This document shows, in pieces, positions 1 through 11,808 of a stretch of 64,000 nucleotides of DNA. The first letter of the stretch is position 1. Each line of letters begins with the position of its first letter. This stretch comes from Pezicula radicicola. Lineage: Eukaryota > Ascomycota > Leotiomycetes > Helotiales > Dermateaceae. Both the position numbers and the translations under genes were made by a program. The stretch is taken from the NCBI GenBank assembly GCA_003008705.1, contig PDUO01000027.1, forward strand, positions 714,790-778,789. Reading direction: 5' to 3'. The notes under the pieces are model-generated. The model was not told the DNA's origin. It did no database searches and was given only the letters and a program-made list of their open reading frames with translations.

Positions 1-1502
1 ATGCGACAAGGTAAAGGGAGTGCTGGAAAACTGATGTCCAAGAGTCCTGTTTATTATAATGCTCCTCCTCGTGGGAATGCGCATAGTATTTTGGGGGTTA
101 GGGATGAGGGGGATCATGCTAGGTTTCGACGGTTGTTATCTCATGCTTTTTCGGAGAAGGCCTTGAGGGAACAGGTTAGCTTCAGTTTCTTTTTCTTTCT
201 TTTTCTCTTGCTTATCTATTTCTTTTCTATTTCAATTTCCATGAAGTCTTATTGAGAGTCAACATTGAACAGCAAGACCAAGGAAAGTTAAAAGAATAAG
301 AAAGATAGTCCAACTGACTAATTCGCAAAGGAACCCCTAATCAAAACCTACATCGATCTACTAATTACACGCCTCCACACCAAGTCCAGAGAAGGACCAC
401 AAGACATAGTATCCTGGTATAACTTTGTCTCCTTCGACATAATCGGTGACCTAGCGCTCGGTCAATCCTTCTCCTGTCTTGAATCAAGCTCCCTTCATCC
501 CTGGGTATCATTCCTCTACGCCAACTTCAAAGCCGCATGTTTCATTGCGAGCGCCCGTCGCTTTCCCCTCGTCACTAAAATCATCATGAAAATCATGCCC
601 CCAAAAGCAGTACAGCAAAGAATTCAACACCATGAGTTTACTAAAGAGAGAGTACTTCAGAGGATGAAAGCGGATACTGATAGAAAGGATTTCATGTCTA
701 ATGTTCTGGCGCATAATGATAAGGAAACTGGTATGTCTGAAGATGAAATCGTAGCTACATTTGGGATTCTGCTTCTTGCTGGGAGCGAGACGACTGCTAC
801 ATTGCTCAGCGTTGTAACATATTACCTACTCAAGAACCCTGATATCTTGGAGAAACTAGTCAAGGAAATCCGTAGTAGTTTCAAAAGTGAGGAGGAAATT
901 AATATGGTTAGTGTTAATGGTCTTAAATATCAACTTGCTGTTTTGGAGGAGGCTCTTAGGATTCATGCTCCTACTCCGCTAGGGAGTCCGAGGACTGTTC
1001 CGGATGGCGGGGAGATTATTAGAGGGAATTGGGTCCCTGGTGGTGTAAGTTCTTTCCCTTCTACTTAAATTAAGGATTGCTGATGCTTTGGTGTGAGAAT
1101 AGATTACTGTCTTCACCTGTACCTACAGTGCCAATCGACAATCGAGATACTGGAAGAATCCAGATGTTTTCGTACCCGAGCGCTGGCTGGGTGATCCAGA
1201 ATACGCAAGTGATGATAAAAGTGTCTTCGCTCCATTCTCTCTTGGGACGAGAAATTGTATAGGCAGAAAGTAAGTATCTCAGTCACTCTAGTTCAAGCTC
1301 CGAGATATGCCTCAGTGAGTGAATGTGTTATTGACGGCATGATAGTCTTGCATATGCCGAAATGCGACTTATCCTTGCGCGGATTTTGTGGAATTTTGAT
1401 CTGGAGTTGATGGAACGGAGTTCGTCTTGGGGAGAGAATATGAAGATGTTTCTTTTGTGGGAGAAGCCAGAGTTGTTTGTGAAGTTGAAATCTGTGGTTT
1501 GA
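1..1502 (+). CDS. Cytochrome P450 monooxygenase, CYP65-like, 5' end outside window
   Basis: Heme-thiolate monooxygenase, presumably ER-anchored, of the fungal isotrichodermin/benzoate-hydroxylase-like group; substrate unknown. Exons read as <1-174, 331-1044, 1103-1269 and 1346-1502, giving 403 visible residues. Motifs in order: FRRLLSHAFSEKALREQ (C-helix region), an I-helix LAGSETTATLL, the K-helix EEALRIHAP with intact ExxR, the PERW motif, and the heme loop FSLGTRNCIGRK with its cysteine, followed by LAYAEMRL. The roughly 100-residue N-terminus with the membrane anchor is missing because the gene starts before base 1; the ATG at base 1 is internal. Introns of 156, 58 and 76 nt have GT-AG ends and keep phase. 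No frame lesion is visible in the part present. Confidence 0.9.
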
Positions 1503-3155
1503 GGTGGAAGTACATTGAGGAAAATGTTTGAAATGATAAGGAGTCGAGAAGGGTTGGAATCGTTCAAAGTAGATCTAATAGGAAGAGAACATTGTACTGA
1601 AATGATAGTTGGGGTATATCATACCAAGTTTTGTTAATGAAGAAGCGACGTGGAAACACAATACAAGGGTTGGAGTAATCTCTAGCTTAAGTAAGTACTA
1701 ATTAAGGTTTAAGCTTGACTTGAGAGATTAGCTTTGATCTAAATAACTGGGGACACTCTGCCTAGGTTATTCACTTCACTTGGGTAACGAACTTAACGTA
1801 GGTTACTTGACTTGAGAGTAACTAGCTTGAATTGGGCACTCACTGAAGTCCATATTATTCACTTTATTTCAATCGCTTACTCGGTTCATTTCACTGGCTT
1901 AGTTGAATTAACAAATTGAATCGCTTAAAGTACCAAACTTGACTCAAGTAATTCGCTTCCTTTCAGTACCCGGCAAGCTCCGAAATCCTAGCCAATTCCA
2001 AAGCGTCACTGAATCATCTACTCTATCATCGACTTCCAGTTGAAGCACCTCCTTCTCTACGTATTCTATGTAATTTCAAAATAAACTCTTCACTAGCACC
2101 ACAGCTCCCTTTCGAAAACACCACTTACAAACCTCCTACAGCTAATCAATTCGAATAATACTCACAAATATCACTTCCACTTTTCTCCTCTTCCATTTTT
2201 AGATCTCCAAAATCTCTTTCTTTACGATCAAAATTTAGGTTTTAAATAATGACTTGTTTTCAGATCTTTACTACCAGGCGCGTTCTTATGGTTTGGAAGT
2301 GAATAGTAACGCATTGCCAGAGTGAAGAAAGGGGTAGTTAAGCGAGAATAGACATATTTTACCCCTCTGTAATGATTACAGAAGGACACAAAGTACCTAA
2401 GGAAGCCCAACTCATATCCCGCCTATGAGAAATTATAGGCACGTGGTATCTGTTAATCTTCTCTCTGAGTCTATATTTTATCACCTCTTCTTCAAAGCCT
2501 CTGCCTTAATTATTTAGAATACGAACCTTAGGAACATATCCTAGTAGCAGGATCTTGGGAGCTCTTAATAGAAAAATAGTTGCTGCTTTAGCCTACTGTA
2601 AGATGCAGCTGAGCAAATCTAAGTTGCAGCTAGGTAACTTAGTAAGGGTGGGTACGACTGCTGTCGACTAAAATCAGAACGTCCAACAAGACATTGCAGG
2701 CATTCCACAGCATTCCACAGCCTCATCCTCAACTATTGAAAATCAAGATTGACTCTCCTTCTTTTGCTTTCTCCTCCGGCGTTAAGCTATCACCTTATAT
2801 GAGACTTTCCATAGGTGTACGTCACTTGGGTTAACTCTTGGCCTCGACAACCGAAATATCACATACAAGCCTATCAGGTTGGCTTCGGATAAAATCAGCA
2901 GGTTTAGGTATTTGCACGAGGCACAGTACAAAACAAACAGGGCACGAAGGTACTTTAATATATCTTACTTACTGAAATTCATCTCTAGGGGCTAGGCTAG
3001 ATCGTGCGATCGTGCCAGTTCGTCTCCTAGGGGCTGCAGTTACTCCTTCCTTGTCGATGTCTCTGTTTCAGCTCTGAGGGCGGTCTATCTGCTAAAGTTA
3101 TGCTTTGTAGATAGCATACTGCTTCAGTCCTAGCCTGACGGTCACCTAGTACGAT
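1503..3155. other. Intergenic, with decayed small-repeat sequence
   Basis: No gene recognised. Bases 1680-1975 are filled with variants of a short word (ACTTGACTTGAGTAAC and its complement), the same internal module found in the TA-flanked MITE family elsewhere in the window, but without recognisable terminal repeats here. The rest is AT-rich with no coding signal. Confidence 0.5.
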
Positions 3156-4359
3156 ATGTCACAGCAAATGGATTCTTCCGGTTCTGAAGTCTCCAAGGTC
3201 GAAAACGACATCAACCAAACGACCACCCTTGCGGGCGCAATAGTCACCTTGATAAGGGAGCTAGTAACCCTACTATATTAGAACTTCACCAAATATAAAG
3301 AGCTAAAGCGGAGCTTAGGCTCTTGGCAAGGAGATGCTTTGGGTAAGAACAAACGGTGTCGAATACCGGTCCTTCGTAGAGAGGAATTTGAGGAGTATAT
3401 AGTGAAAATAGATGGAATAATACCTGCTTGGATTCGAACTGCCGACAATAAAAGCCTTAACACTAAGGCTCCTGAAAATCTGGCTGCTTTCAGACTGTCT
3501 TGGGGCTCGAATCAATAGCAGGCCAGTAGTTCGAAGTTTGATAAACTGTCTAATGGAAGCGGATGTTGGGCCTATTTCCTATACGCCTGGGAATCTATCC
3601 TGGCAAGGGCGTGGTTGGCCGGAGACCATCAACGGGCGGCTTTATTAGTACCTAAAATGGGAGCATCGAAATGGAGTGTGAAGGATCCGTCCTTTGCCAC
3701 ATCATCAACATCTACAGTATAACGCTCGACCCCAGCCCTTGGGCTCGGAGTTGGGAACAGATCCTCCCGGACCGTCGACGTGAGAAGTCATGCTAATTTC
3801 GATTTGGAAAGCTAGCCTGGGAAAGGAATAAAGGGCAAGTCCACGCTCACTTTCAGTCGGGCTTGGAAACAGAACTCTATGGCAAGAAGGAGCCATTCGG
3901 TGAAGTTGGGCGGCTCATGGAGCCAAACACCTTGATTATCTCTTACCTCACCGATCCTGATTTCCACTTCATACTTTCTTCAACGAGATTTGCAAAGCCA
4001 TCGACAATGAGCCACGAGTGCCATTTCATGACAAAGGCAGCATGAAGAATGAGGTTAGGCAACTATTCCTACTCGACAAGGAGACATTCACGTTTTGGGC
4101 CGACAGTAGCAATGATGCGAGCGATCCTTTTTATCTAGTAACTCCATTCGACATTGTAAGTGACATGATGGAGCGGTATCAAAGCGAACCTCTGGACTCT
4201 TGGAAGCGTGAGATGTATGATATGAAAGAGCAGGTGCTTGGTGTATTGCGTACTAGCAATCAGGTATTCATAGATAAGAAAATGTGGCTCCTGGAGTTTA
4301 CTAATACCTGTTCTTTATGGGACGAGACGGTACTTCTTGGGGAACCTACGAGGCTATGA
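3156..4359 (+). pseudogene. Decayed gene of unknown family, about 400 codons
   Basis: Family not recognised. One frame runs from the ATG at 3156 to about 3722, broken only by two TAG codons (near 3279 and 3519), both of which could be former CAG. A second frame continues from about 3680 to 3980 with one TAA near 3795, then a third frame runs without a stop from about 3970 to 4359 (contains FFNEICKAID and FLLDKETFTFWADSSN). The reading across frames looks like protein with mixed composition rather than random AT-rich sequence. At least two frame changes and three stops make a working product unlikely, although introns could explain some frame changes. The TAG codons fit RIP-type C-to-T change. 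The gene is isolated in repeat-rich DNA. Confidence 0.45.
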
Positions 4360-7300
4360 GGGAATGATACGAATGGACTTGTTATACTGACCACTGCGCT
4401 GGGGCTAAGCATTGCAGCTCCGGCTCGCCAAAATTTAGGACATTAGAAATCACAGAAAAAATTGACTTGCTGAACTTTTGACAGACAAGAATAGTTATAA
4501 TCCAAAAGGATTTACTTCACTACTTTCTTATAACTAGTTATACAAAAGGGATTGAATTTGAAAAGTAAGAGAGGTGTAGTGGCTGTTAAGTCGACTTATC
4601 TCACTTAAAAATAATGTTTTCTCTTTAGATTCTTTTTGAAATACTACTTACACATATCCCTATTACTTCAACTTAACTCTTAAGTTCTGATTCTGCGAAC
4701 TTTAGTTACCTTATTATAAAGTTTAAATGGCTTACGTTTGGGACTTTGTTAGTACTCTCTTGGTTTGAAGTGAACACTAATATAACGCATAGAAAAAGGA
4801 GTTGCTAAGAGAACGAGAATAGACGAGGGGAAATCCTGACCTACAACAGCTAGAGAGGAATAAGCAAGATTAAGTAAAAGAGCCCAGTTTACGCCTACAA
4901 AAAATTGCAAATACCTAGTAATTATTAATATCCTCTTAAATACCTCCTTTTATCACCCCCCTCTTCCTATTGCATTCCCCTTTATTCTCTTCAGCCAACT
5001 ACGAAAGCTTCAAGAACCTACTGTAAAGTAACGATCTTCTTTATTTTATATCAGGAGCAACTATAGGAAAGAATAAATACTGATTTATTTCCCGTTTAAC
5101 GGAGCTAAGCGATGTGAACCGGTATTCTGTATGCCAATTCCTAGGAGATATTGTATAGTCAAATTTGTTTAGCATCTATTAGCTATGTCTAACAATAAAC
5201 TTGGCTTTAATACTTCGTCCTTCAAAAGCCCTTTTTTGTACTTTGTTTTTAGCAATTTTACTTGCTTAGTTTTTACACTTGCTGTGTTCTTGAAATCTGA
5301 TTCTGAACCAAGAGATGGTGATTAATTAAGTTGTTTTTGAGTTACAGTAGTATAATAGAGATTCTTGGCATTATTTACTTCATTTCTTTCCAATCCATGT
5401 GATAGCTTGCGATTTACGAAAGTACCTGTGGATGTCTCTCGCTTAGAAGTGAAGTTCTATATCCCGCCTATATCTCAACTTTCTAGGAACCATATGTCTA
5501 GATCATGCCTATAGTAGGAAAATACTTCCGTGCCTAGACCATATGTTCAAGCATCTAAATTTAGACCATGGAAAGTTTCACAGCCACAAACTTAGAGAAG
5601 AGTGGCAGTGGAGTCGCAGATCCCGGTATAGCTGAAGAACCTCCTATACATCCTAACGTCATTTGAAACTTCATGTTTAATGCTTTGAATTATCCTAGTT
5701 ACGATTGGGTGGTGGAAGATGGTTCGTGATAAGGTACGGAGTTAAAGTTCAAGGATACGGTAATATGAAGATAAATTAATAGAATACCCTGAGTCTGGGG
5801 AAATGAAAATTGTTCTAGCCAGTCTAGTGTACATTGTAGTGGAGCGAAACTGCCGTCCTATATTCTGGGGTGTCTCGGTATTGGTTCAATAACTTGGCTA
5901 ATAAGTGGCTTAACATGAAATTCGCCGAGATAGACGCAAGGATTAATGCGAGAGTTTGAGAAATTGAAATAATCGCCGACGATTACCTTATACAACGAAA
6001 CAAGGAAGGCTGAATGTTGTCTTAGAAGACGTGTTTGTATGGAACGCCTTGCTTGGCGCCTACACGTGATCGCTCCCCCTTTAAGATATATGAATCACGT
6101 GTCAAAGCGAGCTGTCAAGTGAAGGTCCTCTGTAGATTTCAATTTCAACTTGCTTGATTTCTCAGTCTAGTTGGATAACAAGTCACTTGATTTTATCAAC
6201 TCACTCTATTTTATCGGTGTTTTGAGCAGCTTATGTGAACTTGGTAACTCGCTTGAATTAAATAGCTTAATTGATCTTAGTGACTTAATGTTTAAACTAC
6301 TTAGTCTATCTATATAACTTAGTTTTCTTTGATAAAGAAGTATTGGATAAAGAGTAAGTAACCTTGGATTTACAATTTCTCCACTATAGCATAACTGGTC
6401 GTGTAATAGTGGTGCTAGAAGCGTTCTTGACATACAGAGCCAAAGAAGCTAAGGTAGTTTCTAGAGCAGAAACAATTACACAACTAGCTGGTGAGGCTTG
6501 AAAGTAGCCTATGTGCCATTTGTTTTGTACACTCGGGGCGGGCGTGCTAGTAGAGAGCCAGTTGTACCTATAGTCCTGCGATGCAGAATATGCACCGCAA
6601 AAAGTGAGAGGCTCGGGAAACATATGCTAACAAATGCCATGGTGGACTGGTAGTAAGGACCTGCGGCTGCAAGTAAGAGGTTCCTTCGTTGTATGGAGTA
6701 AACTCTTGACAGATGGACGTTGAATTTGCCTCGTTTCCGCTACTGATCGCTCAGCGCCAAGGACGCCGGCGAAGAAGCTTGAATCATGCTCACGCCACGA
6801 TAAAAGCTTCATTGAAATCTAAGAAATTGCTTGTCTCCAAATTTGAGAAAAGGATTCTTTCTCCCAAACTTTCTAAAGATTTGGGAAACTCAAAAACAAG
6901 TGCCCAAATCTATTAATCCGCGTGTAATTCTCCGCGTCGGAAAAGTTCGCCGATTTTTGGACTCCCATCTTTGTGTCATGGCACGATCCTTCTGTGTATG
7001 GGACGACGGTGGAGGCAAACATGGAGGTTGGAGATTTCTCCCTCTGGAGTATGGAAAAAGTCGGAGTCGTGGAGCGCATTTTGGTGGAACCCTCAAGCTT
7101 CTTGAAGTTCAAGTCTCGAACCGCAATCTTCAGATCCACAAACCCTCCACTTTATTTTCGAATTCAGACATGTATTCGGTCCTTCAATTTGGATGGCCAT
7201 CTGGAGTTTGGTGGAGGCGACGCAGTAAGTCGGGGTATTCTCGGGTTCGGCCTCGAATCGAGGGCTTTCATCTTTTGCTTGCCTTCGTGGATTTTCGATT

Positions 7301-8852
7301 TGGATTTGATAACGTTGCCATTGACTTTTGCGCTTGCGGAAGTGTGCGGTTCTAAAAAGGTGTTTACCGTAAGCAGGAAACGTCGGTCGCCCAAGGAATG
7401 CTTCTCTTGAAGTCAATTCAAGCAAAAAAACTTTGTTTGAAGAAGTACACTTGTACATGGCTGAAATAAAAAAAAAACTCCCGCAGAGGACAATCGAAGA
7501 TCCGGAAATAAGAAAATGAAGCCATTGTGAACACTGACCACTGTAATATCAGGCGACGTTAGGTTCTTGAGAAGCAAAGAAAATCCCAAAAAAAATTCGC
7601 TCAAGTCACAAAGTACTCCACCCCCAAGACTCCAGTCTCTCCAACTCCAATTCTCCATTGCTCCATTGCTCCAGAGCTCCATAGTCGCCCTCATCCCCTT
7701 CTGTATATATATCCACAAATACTCGGTGCGACTGCGGTAACCCCCACCCTCTAACAAACAACTACCTAATCAAAAGCATGGGGCGATGACACTTCACCCC
7801 ACTCCCCAGCTCTCCATCTCCATCCCCTCGTGAGGGATGCGATTCGTGAAGGAGAAAAAGGCGCGTGGTTCGCACGATAGTGACGTAGTATGAAAACTAA
7901 AAGAAGGCAGCTTAGCGACGCCAAGAGAGCGATGCTTGTTTTGACGCCGTTGTGTCGCGTTCGTCCCGTCATCACGAATGCCGGAGTTTGGAGTTTGTAG
8001 TGACATGAAGAAATGGCAATGCGCATCTCATGACAACATGTTGCGTAAGAGCCACGATAATAAGCGCAGTTAAGTAAGTAAATTACTGAATTACAGAACT
8101 CAAGCTTCCCATGGCTAGAATCATATGCGCCACAAATGCTAAGAAATTAAGAAATACAGAACGAAAGTGCCGTCCGTTAATTGGGCGTTTTATTACTCCG
8201 AGTATCAATGCGTCGACGGCTTGCGGCTTGCGGCTTGCTCTTTGGGGCTTAACGGGATCTACAGTACGTCTTGGCGGTCTTGTCCTAACGCCACAAAAGC
8301 TTGCAGTAGCCGCACCATCAGGGACCAGGACTCGCTATACAATTGGATGAGGGTGCCAACAACTGTGGACAATGTGTCAGTAAATGCCCATATTTCGGCC
8401 GATTGACGCCCCTCGAAAGCCGACCGTTAACTGCCCTCTTACTCCTTCGAGTCTAGAAGGGTAATACCGTTAATACCCACCTCTAGTTTTCATGGCAAGT
8501 CAAAGTTGGGGAAGTTGCGCACAGAAAAATGACGTACTTAACCAGGTAGTTGATGGCGTCCAGTTCGGCCTCTCCTAGCCTCTCTCTTTCCTTTTCTTCT
8601 TTAAAGAAGTCAATCACACGATCCTCTTTCCTACGCTTCTCCTTCTAGCGTTCCTCAAATACTCTCTAGTCTTCACCATTCAGAAACGAACGGTTCAACG
8701 GAGAACTACTACTGGGTTATATATTCTACCGTTTCCCCACAAACTGCATATGCATTAGGATATCATCTCTCCAGTTTTGGTATCGACATTTCTCACCCAC
8801 AACACTTCATTCCATCTCCTCTCCCTCCTCCTCCATCACTACATCCTCCACC
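4360..8852. other. Long intergenic region
   Basis: No gene recognised. 4440-6100 is AT-rich and featureless. 6120-6370 holds decayed copies of the same ACTTG-type repeat module as 1680-1975. 6830-7460 is less AT-rich and open in several frames on both strands, with no recognisable domain. 8500-8850, just before the transporter start, has pyrimidine-rich stretches typical of fungal promoters and 5' leaders. Confidence 0.5.
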
Positions 8853-10854
8853 ATGGCGGACCATAGCCAATTACCTCCAGAGGCACATCCTACATCCACA
8901 CACCCAGGTCCTCCCGCAGCCTTGGACGAGGCACCAGAACACGACACCTCGTCCGAAAACACCAGAATTGCAGACAGGAGCAACGACTCGCCCGAAAAGG
9001 AGGACGTCATCTCGCCTCTAGCACAACATAAAGAGGGAAAGCATGCAACCATTGACCCCAATGCACTCGCTCTGCGACTCCAAAAGACCGCAAATGAGAA
9101 GTCGGGAGACGCTGAGAGGATTATACTTACAGAAGAAGATTGTTACGATCAATTGGGTTTCAAGTTCCCTACGTGGAAGAAGTGGACGATTCTGAGCGTC
9201 ATCTTCATTGTTCAGGTGTCCATGAACTTCAACACCTCTCTCTACTCCAATGCGCTCGGTGGTATATCTGAAGAATTTCATGTCAGTGAGCAAGCTGTGC
9301 GATGCGGTGCCATGATATTCCTCGTTTTGTACGCTTTCGGATGTGAACTCTGGGCTCCATGGTCCGAGGAGTTGGGCCGTAAACCTATCCTGCAAGCCAG
9401 TTTGTTTCTCGTCAATATTTTCCAACTTCCTGTCGCACTCGCCCACAATTTCGGTACTATCATGGCTGGTCGTGCTTTAGGTGGTCTTTCGTCTGCTGGA
9501 GGTTCTGTCACTCTTGGTATGATTGCTGATATGTGGGAGGCCGATGATCAGCAATATGCAGTCGCTTTTGTTGTCTTCTCCTCAGTCGGTGGCTCCGTTC
9601 TTGGTCCTGTCATTGGCGGTTTCTGCGAACAATTCCTCGCCTGGCGATGGTGCATCTGGATTCAATTGATTTTTGGAGGCTTTGTTCAAATCCTTCACTT
9701 GGTCCTCGTCCCCGAAACTCGAACCACCGTTATGATGAACAAGATTGCACAGAAGATGCGCAAGTCTGGAGAGAACCCAAATGTCTACGGACCAACTGAG
9801 GGCTTGACCTTCATGGAGCGCTTCCCACCAAAGGAGATTCTCATCACATGGTACAGACCCTTCAAGATGTTCATCACTGAGCCCATTGTTCTCGTGTTGT
9901 CACTTCTTTCAGGTTTCTCCGACGCTCTTATTTTCATGTTCATTCAATCCTTCGCTCTCGTCTACAAACAATGGGGATTCAATTCAGTCGAACTCGGTCT
10001 CGCATTTATACCCATTTTGGTAGGATACTTTATCGCCTGGGCTACTTTCATTCCTGCCATTAGGCGCAACATCCAAGAACGCGCAGCTAAGCCGGATGAC
10101 GAGCATGCTCAATATGAATCCCGTCTCCGTTGGCTGTTGTGGACTGCTCCTTGTCTTCCAATTGGTTTGTTCGGTTTCGCATGGACCTGTCAAGGACCTC
10201 CACTCCATTGGATTGGCACTATGGTGTTTTCAGCAATTATTGGTATTGCAAACTACAGCATCTATATGGCCACCATCGATTATATGATTTGCGCTTACGG
10301 TCCATATTCCGCTTCTGCCACTGGTGGTAACGGATGGTCAAGAGATTTCCTTGCCGGTGTTCTTACTGTCCCTGCTACTCCTTTCTTCACTAGTAAGTAA
10401 CTTGCTAACCCATCCACTTGTCCCACAAACTGACCTTTTCCAAGATATTCCTGGAAGACCACTCGAGTATGCCAACACAATTCTTGCTTGCATTTCCTTC
10501 GTCCTCGTTTTGGCAGTTTACGTCATTTACTGGAAGGGACCCGTCCTCCGAAAGAAGTCACCTTTTGCCCAACAGCTTTCCGATGCTCGCGCCGAGCACG
10601 ACAAAGAGACTGGTGCCACACTCAAGCGACGTCCCACAAACCACCGTGCCGACTCTTATGCTCGTTCGCAACAGGATATGCGTGTCAGACAGGCAATGGG
10701 AAGCACACAGCACAGCCGTGGCGGAACTCCGTCGCGAACCCCACGTGGTTCAGCACCAGTGTCGAGACGCACTAGTCACGATGTTCAGAGACATCACAAG
10801 GTCGAGGAAGCCAACAAAGTGTGGGCAGAGCAGGATGGTGAGAAGCAAGTCTAG
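8853..10854 (+). CDS. MFS transporter, DHA1 drug:H+ antiporter / Tpo1-Flr1 type
   Basis: Proton-coupled exporter of the plasma membrane; the closest functional classes are fungal multidrug and polyamine exporters, substrate unknown. Two exons, 8853-10392 and 10445-10854, encode 649 residues; the 52-nt intron (GTAAGT..AAG) splits an Asn codon. The first roughly 105 residues are hydrophilic and cytosolic. The transmembrane core then starts at FPTWKKWTILSVIFIVQVSM and carries the DHA1 signatures: ELGRKP in loop 2-3, GRALGGLSSAGG (TM4), SVLGPVIGGF (TM5, motif C-like) and WRWCIWIQLIF (TM6). Exon 2 supplies the last helix and a basic, Ser/Arg-rich tail of about 110 residues. The ATG at 8853 is preceded by a CACC context. 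Convergent with Rqc2. Confidence 0.93.
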
Positions 10855-11808
10855 ATACAGAGAAATCTGTTGTTCATTATTCATCCATGGACACCCATGC
10901 TTGGTAGCAACTAGGCACGAAGTTTGGTTTTAAATAATACCCCTTTTGTCGTTTTGGCTTATTTGCAGCAAAAAGTTAGCGAACTTGGCATTTGCAAAGT
11001 GGCGTTTCGTGGTGTTTGGTCTTACGACTTCTTTCTAAGTATTCAATGTTAGGTGGACTGTGGTGTGGTGGAATTGGACGTTGTGGTAGAGAGAGACTTC
11101 TTGATTCTAGACTTCTTAGAGTACTAGAGTATTTATATACTTATATGTATGTCCGTAGCTAGCTTAGAGGATAAGAGTTAGAAATAAAGAGTATTCTGAT
11201 CCCTTGGTTTGAAATCTGTTTGGACGTGATTTTTTACGAAGATTGAAGATTGAAGATTGTGTAAAAGAGTGAAGAGTGAAGAGTAAAATCTTCTAGGATG
11301 CAATACTTTTGTATAGAGGAGAGTGAAGATTGTAGAGAGTGTTAGTAGAGAGTAGCTAATTATTTTATAACAGTTGCTAGTTGCGTTGTAGTATAGTGTT
11401 GTGAGGATTTTAGAAAGTGATGTACTGTACGGAATAAAAGTAAGAGATATGGTGATAGGAGATAGGAGGTGGAGGTGGAGGTGAAATATATAAGGTAGAT
11501 AGATTCTTAAGTTAAGAGTGAGATTTTATTAAGTTATTAAGAGGAACTGTATGTATGTTTGCATGGGTAAGAATAAGAGGAGTTAAAGGGAGTGAGATAA
11601 GTATCAAGATAAGAATCGATTATGTTTAAGGGAGCCAAAGAGAGTTTCTTTATAGAGAGTTTAATATAGGCAGGCTACTTGGTTGACTTTTGGTACGGTA
11701 AGGGTTAAAACAAGTCAATCACGTAATTCTTATTTGTCGAAGTGTTGTGTCCAAACGAGGCTTGTGTCAATTCCTAGATTCATCAATCTAGAAATATACC
11801 CTTACGGT
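10855..11808. repeat. Purine-rich 3' region between convergent genes
   Basis: Between the stop codons of the MFS and Rqc2 genes. From about 11200 to 11650 the + strand is strongly G+A biased, with short direct repeats (GAAGATT, GAGTGAAGA, GGTGGAGGTGGAGGTG). No ORF of note. It probably holds both 3' UTRs and terminators; that is inference. Confidence 0.55.

Noticed and set aside
6831..7460. ORFs open on both strands (174 aa plus, 121 aa minus)
   Set aside because: All frames are open because of local composition; no recognisable motif in any of them.
8111..8406. 79-codon ORFs
   Set aside because: Short, in a region of mixed composition before the MFS gene; no family signal.
9018..9446. 142-codon minus-strand ORF in the MFS gene
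   Set aside because: Antisense shadow of a well-supported coding exon.
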